Source: a virus. From it: a stretch of DNA of 39,788 nucleotides. Made by a program: the position numbers and the translations under genes. The notes under the pieces were generated by a model. That model had not been told where the DNA came from. It saw nothing but the letters and a program-made list of their open reading frames with translations, and did not search any database. Shown in pieces: positions 1-7,134 of this stretch. Each line of letters opens with the position of its first letter. Position 1 is the first letter of the stretch. The DNA is taken from positions 1 to 39,788 of IMG/VR virus record IMGVR_UViG_3300005288_000022. One strand, 5' to 3'.

Positions 1-25
1 AGCCGTCGCCTTTATTTGTAGTCAT
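1..25 (-). CDS. N-terminus of Gly-rich repeat protein, cut by the window edge
   Basis: An ATG at 25-23 opens the frame M-T-T-N-K-G-D-G and runs off the left edge inside a GGC-NNC repeat. The same repeat, in Gly-X codons, occupies the last 63 coding bases of the right end on the same strand and then stops. The start overlaps the end of the gene above it by 14 nt, with a GAGG about 9 nt upstream. I infer that the two ends are one small gene across a circular junction. Joined directly, the ends are out of frame by 2 nt, consistent with repeat units lost in assembly. Function unknown. Confidence 0.55.
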
Positions 26-374
26 TGATCGAAGCCTCGGCAGCCTCGCTGCATGGGATGGTTTCAATTGCGCCGGTAAGGAACAGTTCAGGCAATACGG
101 TATCGACTTTCCCGGACTTCAGACCGTTGATAGCCAGGCCAGAAAGCGCAACTCCTGATTTAGCAGTCCATTGCCAGAGGCGACGACTGTTCTTCAGTAC
201 AACCTGATCGCCATTCTGGCTAACCAGTTCGCCAGCATGAACGCCAGCCGAATAGCAGCGGATGATTACGTATTTTCCTACGAATGGATGGCTTGCCGTC
301 GAAGCTGCGCTAGCTGTCTTGAACATTTCCGCAATTTGTTTCAATTCGCCGAAAGTGAGTGAGTCGATGTTCAT
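12..374 (-). CDS. Phage protein resembling the DUF6948 family
   Basis: 120 aa. The start at 374 is chosen over upstream in-frame codons because GGAG lies 6 nt before it and it sits downstream of a good promoter (-10 at 427-432). The core V-G-K-Y-V-I-I-R-C-Y-S-A-G-V, then G-E-L-V, L-K-N-S-R-R-L-W-Q-W and a C-terminal A-I-E-T-I-P-C, resembles a small widespread phage family of unknown function (recalled as DUF6948, not searched). It is the first gene of the leftward early operon if the genome is circular. No catalytic motif is visible. Confidence 0.75.
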   Translation of the reverse strand: MNIDSLTFGELKQIAEMFKTASAASTASHPFVGKYVIIRCYSAGVHAGELVSQNGDQVVLKNSRRLWQWTAKSGVALSGLAINGLKSGKVDTVLPELFLTGAIETIPCSEAAEASINDYK

Positions 375-426
375 TTGTATCTCCATGGTCTTTGGTTTCC
401 TCGGCCGTTCTGCCTTGGTGAGACGA

Positions 427-455
427 ACAATATCGCCACTACGGAATTGCGTCAA
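427..455 (-). promoter_or_regulatory. Strong leftward sigma70-type promoter
   Basis: On the minus strand, TTGACG (455-450) and TATTGT (432-427) are separated by exactly 17 bp. Directly upstream lies an A/T-rich inverted repeat (ATATTTT, 458-464, and AAAATAT, 466-472) that could act as an UP element or operator. It sits between the terminator at 515-546 and the gene starting at 374, so it should drive the leftward early operon. Confidence 0.7.
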
Positions 456-514
456 CCATATTTTAAAAATATCTTTTAGGCGTAGAGAAACGATATTCGC
501 AAGATTTTTAAGCA

Positions 515-546
515 ATAAAAAGGCCCGTGGTTAGCGGGCCTTCTTT
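515..546 (-). terminator. Rho-independent terminator after the 178-aa gene
   Basis: Arms AAGGCCCG (520-527) and CGGGCCTT (535-542) form a perfect 8-bp stem with a 7-nt loop. On the minus strand a run of five T follows (516-520). It ends leftward transcription from the gene at 561-1097 and insulates the promoter at 427-455. On the plus strand the tail is CTTT, weaker. Confidence 0.75.
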
Positions 547-560
547 AATGCTGCCGGGAG

Positions 561-1097
561 TCAGGCGACAAGCTTCAGCTCTGGTGGCGCCTTCTTCATT
601 GCCTCAGCCAGAACCCGTCGCAATTTCGCCTCGATGAAATCGCGATCTCCTGGCGGCATTGCCTTGATGCACGCATAAATGTCATGCACAAGGGCACCGG
701 TCAGAACGTCCTCTTTTGCAACCTGCACACCAACAAGAGATGGGAGCATTTCCTTTTTCTCGCGCGTTGCTGTCTTGGCTTCATTCACCGCACGGCGAAT
801 CTCGCCCATCGTCTTGAAGGTGCGAATATCCAAGTTGAATTTGTACATGTTGCGCAGGGCGCTGATGTAGTTCTTCACTGTCGGCGGCGCTTCCGTGAGG
901 GTTGATCCTGCTTTCGGCCGGCCTTTTCCCATCAGCCAATTGTTCTCCTGATATGCCTTGGCGAATAGCGCCTCTCCCAAGTCAACCGTGAAGGCCTTGT
1001 GCCTGATCAGATACGCAACGCATTGAGCGCCCAAGCCATCCCTTGTCTCGTCGAGATCACCCGCTTCTTTAAAGATTTTTGCCAGTTCAGTTTTCAT
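561..1097 (-). CDS. Hypothetical protein in the repressor position, 178 aa
   Basis: Not recognised. It is mostly helical and charged, with no convincing helix-turn-helix. Visible blocks are an N-terminal region with G-L-G-A-Q-C-V-A-Y-L, a G-K-G-R-P-K-A-G-S basic stretch near residues 57-65, and a K-K-A-P-P-E-L-K C-terminus. A weak AGG lies 10 nt before the ATG. It is transcribed divergently from the Cro-like gene and closed by its own terminator, the place a lambdoid repressor would occupy. A regulatory role is inferred from position only. Confidence 0.6.
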   Translation of the reverse strand: MKTELAKIFKEAGDLDETRDGLGAQCVAYLIRHKAFTVDLGEALFAKAYQENNWLMGKGRPKAGSTLTEAPPTVKNYISALRNMYKFNLDIRTFKTMGEIRRAVNEAKTATREKKEMLPSLVGVQVAKEDVLTGALVHDIYACIKAMPPGDRDFIEAKLRRVLAEAMKKAPPELKLVA

Positions 1098-1187
1098 GAT
1101 GTGTTACCTGCATCTTGAAGCGCCGCAAGAGTCGTCATCTATGAAGTTCTCTACAGGCTGCGGCACAGGCGATTGCCTGGTTCCTTG

Positions 1188-1215
1188 AGTATGGTACGAA
1201 TCCGCCGCCGAGCAA
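1188..1215 (-). promoter_or_regulatory. Candidate leftward promoter for the 178-aa gene
   Basis: Minus-strand TTGCTC (1215-1210) and CATACT (1193-1188) are 16 bp apart, about 90 nt before the start at 1097. This is the best match in the divergent region for leftward transcription, but both boxes are imperfect. Confidence 0.35.
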
Positions 1216-1258
1216 ATCTCGCCGACAGGCGGATATGGCTACAAAACACAAATGAGTA

Positions 1259-1298
1259 TTGAAGAAAGTATTTTCTGCAGTTAGTATGTGCAGGCACA
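1259..1298 (+). promoter_or_regulatory. Rightward early promoter with overlapping operators
   Basis: TTGAAG (1259-1264) and TAGTAT (1282-1287) are 17 bp apart. The inverted repeat AGAAA-GTAT-TTTCT (1263-1276) fills the spacer and touches the -35. A second one, TGTGC-AG-GCACA (1287-1298), overlaps the -10 and start region. AGTATT occurs at 1255 and 1267, and AGTATG at 1283. The Cro-like gene 28 bp downstream is the obvious candidate ligand. Confidence 0.6.
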
Positions 1299-1325
1299 CA
1301 CTTTCTATCACCAGCTGGGGGCATC

Positions 1326-1526
1326 ATGGATATCGGTAAATCTCTGAAAATGGCAATGCTGAAAAACAACATGACTCGGGATGAAGTGGCGGGAAAGATG
1401 GGATTCCATTTGTCGAACGTCAGCCGAATCGTAACCACCGGCGTAATCACCACAGAAACTCTTGGGCGCCTGGCCGCCGTTTTCAACATGCAGCCAAGCG
1501 ATTTCATCAAGCTCGGGGAGGATTGA
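1326..1526 (+). CDS. Cro-like XRE-family helix-turn-helix regulator
   Basis: 66 aa. The fold signature is clear: M-T-R-D-E-V-A-G-K-M-G (helix 2), F-H-L-S-N-V-S-R-I-V (recognition helix), then T-L-G-R-L-A-A-V-F-N-M. The size suits Cro or an LBD-less XRE regulator. A GGGGG run precedes the ATG. It is the first gene of the rightward operon, immediately behind a promoter covered by inverted repeats, so autoregulation and repression of the divergent promoter are likely. No full-length CI partner is visible. Confidence 0.8.
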   Translation: MDIGKSLKMAMLKNNMTRDEVAGKMGFHLSNVSRIVTTGVITTETLGRLAAVFNMQPSDFIKLGED

Positions 1527-1528
1527 GC

Positions 1529-1717
1529 ATGGACCTGACATTGTTTCCATCAAAGAAGACCGTGGCTCGATGGGAAAACGGGATGCTGGTGATCGCTCAG
1601 GGTAACTGGGTAGTTGAGTTGACTCCTGATCAAGCCACACGGCTCTACACGTTCATCGGCACCACCATGAAGCATGCAGTTGTGCTTGAAGGCGAACTCC
1701 AAGATCTTGGTAACTGA
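1529..1717 (+). CDS. Small hypothetical early protein
   Basis: 62 aa. The ATG at 1529 is preferred to the in-frame TTG at 1523 because GGGGAGG lies 7 nt upstream. It starts 2 nt after the regulator stop. The sequence looks like a compact beta-rich domain (M-L-V-I-A-Q-G-N-W-V-V-E-L) followed by a helix (P-D-Q-A-T-R-L-Y-T-F-I). No family recognised. Confidence 0.65.
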   Translation: MDLTLFPSKKTVARWENGMLVIAQGNWVVELTPDQATRLYTFIGTTMKHAVVLEGELQDLGN

Positions 1718-1719
1718 TT

Positions 1720-2523
1720 ATGGCTAGGCCTGACGTGTGGATGCCGTTGTATATCGGCGACTACCTGTCGGACACCATGCACCTGACCACTGAGCAGCAT
1801 GGCGCGTATTTGCTGCTGATCATGGCGTACTGGAAAAACGGCGGGGCTTTGCCGGCTAGTGATGCGCAGTTGGCTGCGATCTGCAGAATGTCGATTGATG
1901 CTTGGAGCATTGCCCGAGCAGTGCTTGTTAATTTCTTCGACGTATCTCAAGAGGGGAAATGGGTAAGCAAGCGAGTTGAGAAGGAAATGCAGGCTGCAGG
2001 ACAGAAGAAGGCACAGGCCACGCAGAAAGCGGCTAATGCTGCGGCTGCGAGATGGAACAAGATAAGTATTGATGCTCCAAGCATTCCTCAAGCAATGCCT
2101 GAGCACATGCTTGAGGAATGCCCTTCACCTTCACCTTCACCTTTAGAAGATCAAGATCAAAAACACTTGTCGACTTCGTCGCCGCCCGTTCCTAAATCTG
2201 AGAAGAAGGAGCCTCAGTTCGCACGGATTCTTCAGATCTACAACGAGGTCTGCAAAGGCAGATTCAAAGGGGCTGCGGACATTACTGATGCCCGCAGGAA
2301 GAATATAACCAAATGCTGGGAAAGGAGGGTCAAAGGGAAGCTGGTTTTTCAAAGCGGACAATTCTGGACTGATTACTTTAACTGGTGCCTTCGTGACCCT
2401 CACTGGTGCGGGGAGACTGGAACTTGGAAGGCAAGCCTAGAGTTTGTAACGAAGACTAGCTCTGTTGACCGGATAATTGACGAAATGACACTGGAAGGAG
2501 TTTTTGCAAATGAGCCCGCGTGA
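1720..2523 (+). CDS. DUF1376-type phage replication initiation protein
   Basis: 267 aa. The N-terminus, W-M-P-L-Y-I-G-D-Y-L-S-D-T-M-H-L-T-T-E-Q-H-G-A-Y, is the YdaU/DUF1376 signature of proteins that accompany or replace lambda O. A basic Ala/Lys-rich linker (about 90-112) and an S-P-S-P-S-P low-complexity stretch (about 135-140) lead to a C-terminal region ending F-N-W-C-L-R-D-P-H-W-C-G, typical of these initiators. It overlaps the helicase start by 14 nt. It probably loads the neighbouring DnaB-type helicase at an origin that appears to lie inside this gene. RBS weak. Confidence 0.8.
   Translation: MARPDVWMPLYIGDYLSDTMHLTTEQHGAYLLLIMAYWKNGGALPASDAQLAAICRMSIDAWSIARAVLVNFFDVSQEGKWVSKRVEKEMQAAGQKKAQATQKAANAAAARWNKISIDAPSIPQAMPEHMLEECPSPSPSPLEDQDQKHLSTSSPPVPKSEKKEPQFARILQIYNEVCKGRFKGAADITDARRKNITKCWERRVKGKLVFQSGQFWTDYFNWCLRDPHWCGETGTWKASLEFVTKTSSVDRIIDEMTLEGVFANEPA
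2081..2160. other. Candidate replication origin inside the initiator gene
   Basis: A perfect 14-bp inverted repeat, GCATTCCTCAAGCA (2081-2094) and TGCTTGAGGAATGC (2108-2121), with a 13-nt loop, is followed at once by CCTTCA three times (2122-2139), a degenerate fourth copy CCTTTA, and an A-rich stretch (GAAGATCAAGATCAAAAA). In lambdoid phages the origin lies in the middle of the O-type gene and combines repeats with an AT-rich tract. This is inference by analogy. Confidence 0.45.
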
Positions 2524-3889
2524 TCTGGTTTCAATCGAGGCTGAACATGGCGTCCTCGGCGCGCTGATGATCAAGCCGGACCTGTGCGAAGAGATTGGGG
2601 CGTTCCTGAGCGCCTCTGATTTCAACGATGATGATAACTCGATGTTGTACAACCTGATTCTTGCCAGCCATTCGAAGGGAGTTAGGCCCGACCCAATTAC
2701 TCTGTCGGAAGCTTGCGAGATTATGCCCGGGGGCGAGCAAACAATAATCTTCGCGGCATCGATCAATCGGAACATCCCAAGCGCTGCTAACGCTATCCCA
2801 TACGCCAAGATCGTCGTTGAGCGCTCAATGGCAAGACGTCTGTACTTCGCCGGTCAAGAAATCATGGAGATGGCGCAGCGAAAAGGCGACTTATCGGCCC
2901 AGGTATCGGCAGCGCAGCAGATGCTGTTTGACCTGAATGTCACGGAGGATGCTCCTGACGTCCAGCACTATCGGGACATGCTTGAGGGTGTTCTGGACGA
3001 GATGGACGACCGGCTTAACGGAAGGCTAGAGATTGGTTTGGATTTCGGACTTGAAGATCTGGACGATGTCGTCAAGAGCCTTCGCCCAGGTAACTTGGTG
3101 ATAGTGGCTGGCAAGCCTGGGACTGGCAAGACAGTTCTCGGCACCAACCTCGCCGACAAGATCGCCAGCAAGGAAGGGAAGTCTGCGTTGATCTTCTCGC
3201 TGGAGATGCCTGGTGCTGAACTGGTCAAGCGAGCCTTGGCTGCCGCTGGCGGCGTTGATAAGGGATGGATTGACACCGGAGGCAAGGAATCAGACGAGCA
3301 TTGGGCAGCTTTAACCGCGGCTGTCGGGGTTCTAAAGAATTCTGACGTCAGGATCTGCGACAAGGGCGCGTTGACATTTAGCCGGATCTGCAACATCGCG
3401 AGATTCCAGCACCGGGCTAAGCCTATTCATCTGATGGTTGTTGACTATCTAACCCTGATCAAATCCGACAAGGATGACCGGTTCGGCACGCGCAGCCAAG
3501 AGATTGGCTCGTTCACTCGAGGGTTTAAGGCGCTAGCCAAGGAGATGAACATTCCGATTGTCGTGCTGGCACAGCTTAACCGGGCGTCTGAATCGCGATC
3601 GGCAGCCGACTCAATGCCTCGCATGTCTGACCTTCGAGACTCTGGCGAGATTGAGCAGGATGCGGACGTGATCATTCTTGGCCACCGTGCCGATGATGAA
3701 AAGGGGCGCAACGGTATCACTTCATGGGAGGTGCCTAAGGTCCGTCATGCAAGCCCTGGCCGATGCGTGCTGCAGTTCCAAGGCAAGTTCCAGCGTTTCG
3801 TATCTGCCGCGCCACAGGACATGATCGATTATAGCGACGCGAAGCAGGGTAAATCGTGGAAAAACAAAACGTACGAACCGGGGTTCTAG
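2510..3889 (+). CDS. Replicative DNA helicase, DnaB family
   Basis: 459 aa, near the usual DnaB length. The ATG at 2510 is used (GGAG 9 nt upstream) rather than the TTG at 2504. An N-terminal DnaB domain (V-L-G-A-L-M-I near 15-21) is followed by a RecA-like motor: Walker A G-K-P-G-T-G-K-T at 201-208, the L-I-F-S-L-E-M block, Walker B V-V-D-Y-L-T-L-I, the L-A-Q-L-N-R sensor block, and S-G-E-I-E-Q-D-A-D-V-I-I. It unwinds the fork for phage replication and is probably loaded by the upstream initiator. Confidence 0.93.
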   Translation: MSPRDLVSIEAEHGVLGALMIKPDLCEEIGAFLSASDFNDDDNSMLYNLILASHSKGVRPDPITLSEACEIMPGGEQTIIFAASINRNIPSAANAIPYAKIVVERSMARRLYFAGQEIMEMAQRKGDLSAQVSAAQQMLFDLNVTEDAPDVQHYRDMLEGVLDEMDDRLNGRLEIGLDFGLEDLDDVVKSLRPGNLVIVAGKPGTGKTVLGTNLADKIASKEGKSALIFSLEMPGAELVKRALAAAGGVDKGWIDTGGKESDEHWAALTAAVGVLKNSDVRICDKGALTFSRICNIARFQHRAKPIHLMVVDYLTLIKSDKDDRFGTRSQEIGSFTRGFKALAKEMNIPIVVLAQLNRASESRSAADSMPRMSDLRDSGEIEQDADVIILGHRADDEKGRNGITSWEVPKVRHASPGRCVLQFQGKFQRFVSAAPQDMIDYSDAKQGKSWKNKTYEPGF

Positions 3890-3891
3890 CC

Positions 3892-4059
3892 ATGACCACA
3901 GCACAGCGAAACACAGTCAGCCAGCTGCAAGCCATAGGCTTCAGGATCGTCGAGAAGAGTTCGGACATAGTCAGGCTAAGCAAGGGGGCCGATAAGCGCC
4001 TGGTTCGCGCTGACGGTACTCAGAAGCGGGCAAATCACATTGATCGGGTGGCGAAATGA
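3892..4059 (+). CDS. Small hypothetical early protein
   Basis: 55 aa, ATG 2 nt after the helicase stop, overlapping the next gene in ATGA fashion. The sequence (Q-L-Q-A-I-G-F-R-I-V-E-K-S-S-D-I-V-R-L-S-K-G-A-D-K-R-L-V) looks like a small alpha/beta unit with a basic tail, possibly nucleic-acid binding. Unrecognised. An in-frame GTG at 3856 would overlap the helicase and is disfavoured. Confidence 0.6.
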   Translation: MTTAQRNTVSQLQAIGFRIVEKSSDIVRLSKGADKRLVRADGTQKRANHIDRVAK

Positions 4060-4262
4060 TGAAGCTTTCTGGATGTGACATTGAAGAGCGCGACCTGATC
4101 AGGTCTGCAATTCGAAATCTGCAAGGGCCGAGCAAATACCGGACAAAATATGGTACGCCAACATGGGCGCTTGTCCGGGATGCGTTCGGTATCGGATCAG
4201 GGGTGGCTAACGCGTTGTGTCGCGAATTTGGATTTGACCCTGACGAGGAGCTGAGATCATGA
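4056..4262 (+). CDS. Small hypothetical early protein
   Basis: 68 aa, coupled by ATGA overlaps on both sides. It begins M-M, so initiation could be one codon later. Polar, with a predicted helical middle (E-E-R-D-L-I-R-S-A-I-R-N-L) and a C-terminal segment (W-A-L-V-R-D-A-F-G-I-G-S-G-V-A-N-A-L) that could form a small DNA-binding helical pair. No family recognised. Confidence 0.6.
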   Translation: MMKLSGCDIEERDLIRSAIRNLQGPSKYRTKYGTPTWALVRDAFGIGSGVANALCREFGFDPDEELRS

Positions 4263-4441
4263 AACCATTATCAGGCCAACTAGAACTATCAACCGTGATC
4301 GACCACAAGAAAGTGACGCCTATCGACTCGCACAAGCCGCAGGGTATTCGCCTTGCCACGTTGCTCCGCGATTACGACAAACGCCCATCATCTGAAACGT
4401 GGAGCCGGATACAGGCTCTGGCAGCGGAGATTTTGAAATGA
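4259..4441 (+). CDS. Small hypothetical early protein
   Basis: 60 aa, ATG overlapping the previous TGA. The sequence ends in an amphipathic helix, E-T-W-S-R-I-Q-A-L-A-A-E-I-L-K. Not recognised. Its place between coupled genes in the early operon is the main evidence that it is translated. Confidence 0.55.
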   Translation: MKPLSGQLELSTVIDHKKVTPIDSHKPQGIRLATLLRDYDKRPSSETWSRIQALAAEILK

Positions 4442-4605
4442 AGTCATTTGGGTTTATGTATCTGGCTCGCAGGGCATGCGGAAAAGTTTCGGCAGCATGC
4501 TGGGATGATGCGATGAGTAAAAAGGATACAGCCAAGGTCGTGGCCGGTTATATCAAGCGTGGTGACATCGTGGAGCGCGTCGAGCGATTCGAGAATGACC
4601 CGTAG
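4438..4605 (+). CDS. Small hypothetical early protein
   Basis: 55 aa. The ATG at 4438 overlaps the previous TGA; the longer in-frame reading from 4399 would run well into that gene and lacks an RBS. Residues M-S-K-K-D-T-A-K-V-V-A-G-Y-I-K-R-G-D-I-V-E-R-V resemble a short winged-helix-like segment, which is only suggestive. Confidence 0.55.
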   Translation: MKSFGFMYLARRACGKVSAACWDDAMSKKDTAKVVAGYIKRGDIVERVERFENDP

Positions 4606-4669
4606 CCTGAATGGATCTGCCGCGCCGGCTGCAATGACTGTCAAGCCAAATAAAACTGGAGAAAAAACC

Positions 4670-5227
4670 ATGACCAATGCAATCGAACAGACGAAGCGCG
4701 CATATGCTCAAGCAATGCATGACATGACCCATCACGCCAGTAGTTGCGGTCCATCGACGCTGGGAAGGCTGCGAACCCTTGAGGATGCCACTGAAGAGCA
4801 CCTAGAAGAACTCCGCAAGGACCGCGCAGCCATCGCCGAAGAGCGCGACACGATGCGCAACCAGCTTCAGGCGCTCCAGATGGCCAGCTCTACCGCTGCC
4901 GAGGTCATCCGTGGCTTGCATAGAGAGCTTGAGGAGGCGCGCGAAGGTGTTACTGCGGCAGATGCTAAGACGGAATCCGGAAGCGCCTCCAGCGAGCGCA
5001 TGGACGCCTACACGATGGGGTTCAATAGTGCGGGCAAGTCCTACAACCCGTTTTCGATCAATACCATCGAACGGCTGCACTGGAATGATGGGGCGAATGA
5101 TGCTCTTCGTTGCGGAGTGATTGTCGATACCGCTCAGATGGAAAGAAATCGGAAGGCGGCTCTTGCTCAGGTTGAGGGCTTCAGATCTGGTCAAGTCTGC
5201 GGATCAAATGGATCGGCATTCCCATGA
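4670..5227 (+). CDS. Coiled-coil phage protein, 185 aa
   Basis: Start at 4670 (GGAG 8 nt upstream) rather than the in-frame ATG at 4633. Residues about 40-95 are a long heptad-like helix rich in E, L, R and A, followed by a polar region and a C-terminal W-N-D-G-A-N-D-A-L-R block. Proteins of this layout (helical N-terminus with a short conserved tail) are common among phage early genes of unknown role. Confidence 0.65.
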   Translation: MTNAIEQTKRAYAQAMHDMTHHASSCGPSTLGRLRTLEDATEEHLEELRKDRAAIAEERDTMRNQLQALQMASSTAAEVIRGLHRELEEAREGVTAADAKTESGSASSERMDAYTMGFNSAGKSYNPFSINTIERLHWNDGANDALRCGVIVDTAQMERNRKAALAQVEGFRSGQVCGSNGSAFP

Positions 5228-5358
5228 AAAAGCGCAACTGGACCGTTCACGTCGCCGGATTCGCGCTATTCCCGATGATTGTCCTAGATGGCGAAATAAC
5301 CCACGACCAAGCATTGACTGGCGCAAGGCTGATCTGGCCTAGCTGCATAGTCGAATAG
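5224..5358 (+). CDS. Tiny hypothetical early protein
   Basis: 44 aa, M-K-K-R-N-W-T-V-H-V-A-G-F-A-L-F-P and onwards, with an ATGA overlap with the previous gene. The central stretch A-G-F-A-L-F-P-M-I-V-L is hydrophobic but short for a membrane span. Coupling is the main support. Confidence 0.5.
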   Translation: MKKRNWTVHVAGFALFPMIVLDGEITHDQALTGARLIWPSCIVE

Positions 5359-5367
5359 GGGAAGACC

Positions 5368-5469
5368 ATGAAAACCGTGAATCCATTCATCCGCACCGCC
5401 TGCAAGATCGCAGCGCGGATCCTGTTTGTTCTTATGCTGGTCGGCGTTGCCGTCGCGGTGATGATATGA
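5368..5469 (+). CDS. Tiny single-pass membrane peptide
   Basis: 33 aa. A GGGGAAG lies just upstream of the ATG at 5368. A basic N-terminus (R-T-A-C-K-I-A-A-R) precedes a hydrophobic run, I-L-F-V-L-M-L-V-G-V-A-V-A-V-M-I, to the end. It overlaps the next gene in ATGA fashion. Probably inner-membrane inserted; role unknown. Confidence 0.55.
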   Translation: MKTVNPFIRTACKIAARILFVLMLVGVAVAVMI

Positions 5470-5732
5470 ATATCGATAAAATGCGTGAAGAGTTTCAGTC
5501 ATGGTGGCTTCATGGCGTGTATCCGCTGCGCCGAATGGATCGTTTTGAGGATGCCGGTGTATCCGAAGAACTTGCCCAGGAGATTTGGCAAGACTCCCGC
5601 GAATCGATCGTGATTGAACTACCGGCGCTGGAGAATAGCTCCTCATATCATGACGGTGCTGACCAGCGAGACGCCAAGATCATTGAGTGCCGAAAAGCTA
5701 TTGAGGCAGCCGGCCTGAAGGTGAAATCATGA
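5466..5732 (+). CDS. Hypothetical early protein, 88 aa
   Basis: Begins M-N-I-D-K-M-R-E-E-F-Q-S-W-W. The opening resembles that of the gene at 6745 ([11 protein letters not shown]), so the two share an N-terminal (R)-E-(E/D)-F-(E/Q)-x-W module seen in many phage proteins of unknown function. ATGA-coupled at both ends. Confidence 0.65.
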   Translation: MNIDKMREEFQSWWLHGVYPLRRMDRFEDAGVSEELAQEIWQDSRESIVIELPALENSSSYHDGADQRDAKIIECRKAIEAAGLKVKS

Positions 5733-5980
5733 CCACAATCCACGAACTCCGCATCGAGCTTGAAGTGGCGCAGGCCAAATACGTTGCTGCTGACATCGAG
5801 CATCCAACCGCCGTACTGATCGCCAAGGATCTGCTAACCAATGCCCGCTTCGATTACTGGGCGGCGTGTGCTGATCTGGTTACGCGGTTGCCGTCATCGA
5901 TCATCGCCAGCAATTCCGCCTACGGCTGCACGGCTGAACTGATCGGAATTTGCGAAGAAATCACCGGAGAGCAGCTATGA
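5729..5980 (+). CDS. Hypothetical early protein, 83 aa
   Basis: ATG overlaps the previous stop. The first 55 residues form an amphipathic helical region (H-E-L-R-I-E-L-E-V-A-Q-A-K-Y-V-A-A-D). The C-terminus contains two Cys. Not recognised. Confidence 0.6.
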   Translation: MTTIHELRIELEVAQAKYVAADIEHPTAVLIAKDLLTNARFDYWAACADLVTRLPSSIIASNSAYGCTAELIGICEEITGEQL

Positions 5981-6294
5981 ACCATCAATTCAAGCCGGGC
6001 GATCTGGCGCTAATTACGGGTTCCGACAAGGGCACATCTCCAAACATCGGAATGGCTGTCGAGCTGACCCTGAAGCTGCGCACGAACGATTATTTCAATC
6101 TGCCGGATGGCCGGCAGGCTGTGAATAGAGGCCCTGAATGCTGGTTGGTTGGGGCCCTGGGGCTTTTGGCATCAACTAACCATGCGGGCCGCATAGACCT
6201 TGGCGATATATGTTTGGTTGAGGAGCGCTACCTGATCCCCCTGCGCGGCGACTTCGCCCCTGAGCAGCAGAAGTCGAAGGAGGTGTCAGCATGA
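5977..6294 (+). CDS. Hypothetical early protein, 105 aa
   Basis: The start at 5977 has an ATGA overlap with the gene before; the longer frame from 5950 is disfavoured. F-K-P-G-D-L-A-L-I-T-G near the N-terminus and a terminal I-C-L-V-E-E-R-Y-L-I-P-L suggest a small beta-barrel (SH3/KOW-like) phage protein. This is a shape impression, not a family match. Confidence 0.6.
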   Translation: MNHQFKPGDLALITGSDKGTSPNIGMAVELTLKLRTNDYFNLPDGRQAVNRGPECWLVGALGLLASTNHAGRIDLGDICLVEERYLIPLRGDFAPEQQKSKEVSA

Positions 6295-6464
6295 CTTTCC
6301 TAATCTGGCTCTACCAGTTCATCGGCGCCGTGTTTCTCGGGTTCATGATCTGCACGGCGCGCGCTGAGCCGCCAAAGCCATTGGAATGGCTGATGATCGT
6401 CGGGCTCGCCGCAGTATGGCCCTATGCGTTCTGGCTGATATATCGGCAGGAGGCGAAGAAATGA
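6291..6464 (+). CDS. Small two-span membrane protein
   Basis: 57 aa, ATGA-coupled on both sides. Two hydrophobic segments are visible, F-L-I-W-L-Y-Q-F-I-G-A-V-F-L-G-F-M-I (about 3-20) and M-I-V-G-L-A-A-V-W-P-Y-A-F-W-L-I (about 35-50), separated by a polar A-E-P-P-K-P loop and ending in Q-E-A-K-K. An inner-membrane role is probable; function unknown. Confidence 0.6.
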   Translation: MTFLIWLYQFIGAVFLGFMICTARAEPPKPLEWLMIVGLAAVWPYAFWLIYRQEAKK

Positions 6465-6727
6465 GCGCCCGGGTAGAATGGAACAACGACATGCCAAGCA
6501 CTCAGCCGCGAACGATCGGGCGGCTCCCTCGGAAGGCCGTAGTCTGGATCGGAGAGATCTGGCTAACACTCCCGAGCGGCGAGAAAGACATCAGAGCCTG
6601 GCGCTCTAACCAGCCGATAACCACGGATCAGGCGCGGACTGTTCTCGGGCAGTTGCTGACGAGTTTGATAGGGGAGCATGGTAAAAATTCAGCAACCCAT
6701 TCAGGCTTCTGGTGTAAATCAAGATAA
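6461..6727 (+). CDS. Hypothetical early protein, 88 aa
   Basis: ATG at 6461 overlaps the previous stop, with AGGAGG 8 nt upstream. Contains V-V-W-I-G-E-I-W-L-T-L-P-S-G-E-K-D-I and a helical Q-A-R-T-V-L-G-Q-L-L. Unrecognised. The C-terminal residues after about 72 look less constrained. Confidence 0.55.
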   Translation: MSARVEWNNDMPSTQPRTIGRLPRKAVVWIGEIWLTLPSGEKDIRAWRSNQPITTDQARTVLGQLLTSLIGEHGKNSATHSGFWCKSR

Positions 6728-6744
6728 CTACGAGGGGAAGACCA

Positions 6745-7134
6745 ATGAGCGATAAAATTAGAGAAGATTTTGAGGCATGGTTCGCGAAGACCTACCCGGT
6801 CGGCAATCTTGAGCGCAATACGGAAGAGGTCTTGCGAAAGATGATCGCGGAACAGGCATGGGTAGCATCTCGCGAACAGGCATACACCGCCATCGACATG
6901 ACCACCGCAGCGGCCGAAGGGTTCAGGGATGGCGTTGCGAGCAAGTCAGAGCCATGCGATGGCTGCTTCATGGCTGAGGCTGAAGATCTGCGAAAGGATG
7001 CGGAGCTTGGTCGGGTAGCAATCCGATATATCGATCGCCTGTGTGATCCGGCGGAGTGCGACCCGCTTGAGACTATCGTTGAGGAATACGTCACTGCGTT
7101 TTCGGCCGCTACGAGCAAGGAGTCCAAGGATTGA
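6745..7134 (+). CDS. Hypothetical early protein, 129 aa
   Basis: GAGGGGAAG 5 nt before the ATG. Opens with [14 protein letters not shown], like the gene at 5466. Two Cys-containing patches, C-D-G-C (about 72-75) and C-D-P-A-E-C (about 104-109), could bind a metal, but the pattern is not a standard zinc finger. Overlaps the following TTG start. Confidence 0.65.
   Translation: MSDKIREDFEAWFAKTYPVGNLERNTEEVLRKMIAEQAWVASREQAYTAIDMTTAAAEGFRDGVASKSEPCDGCFMAEAEDLRKDAELGRVAIRYIDRLCDPAECDPLETIVEEYVTAFSAATSKESKD

Noticed and set aside
1151-1510. Minus-strand frame across the early control region
   Set aside because: It would run through the promoter, its inverted repeats and the Cro-like gene, with no RBS.
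2122-2145. CCTTCA repeats as a CRISPR or mobile-element mark
   Set aside because: Units are 6 bp, contiguous and in-frame coding; no spacers, no terminal repeats, no transposase anywhere in the window.
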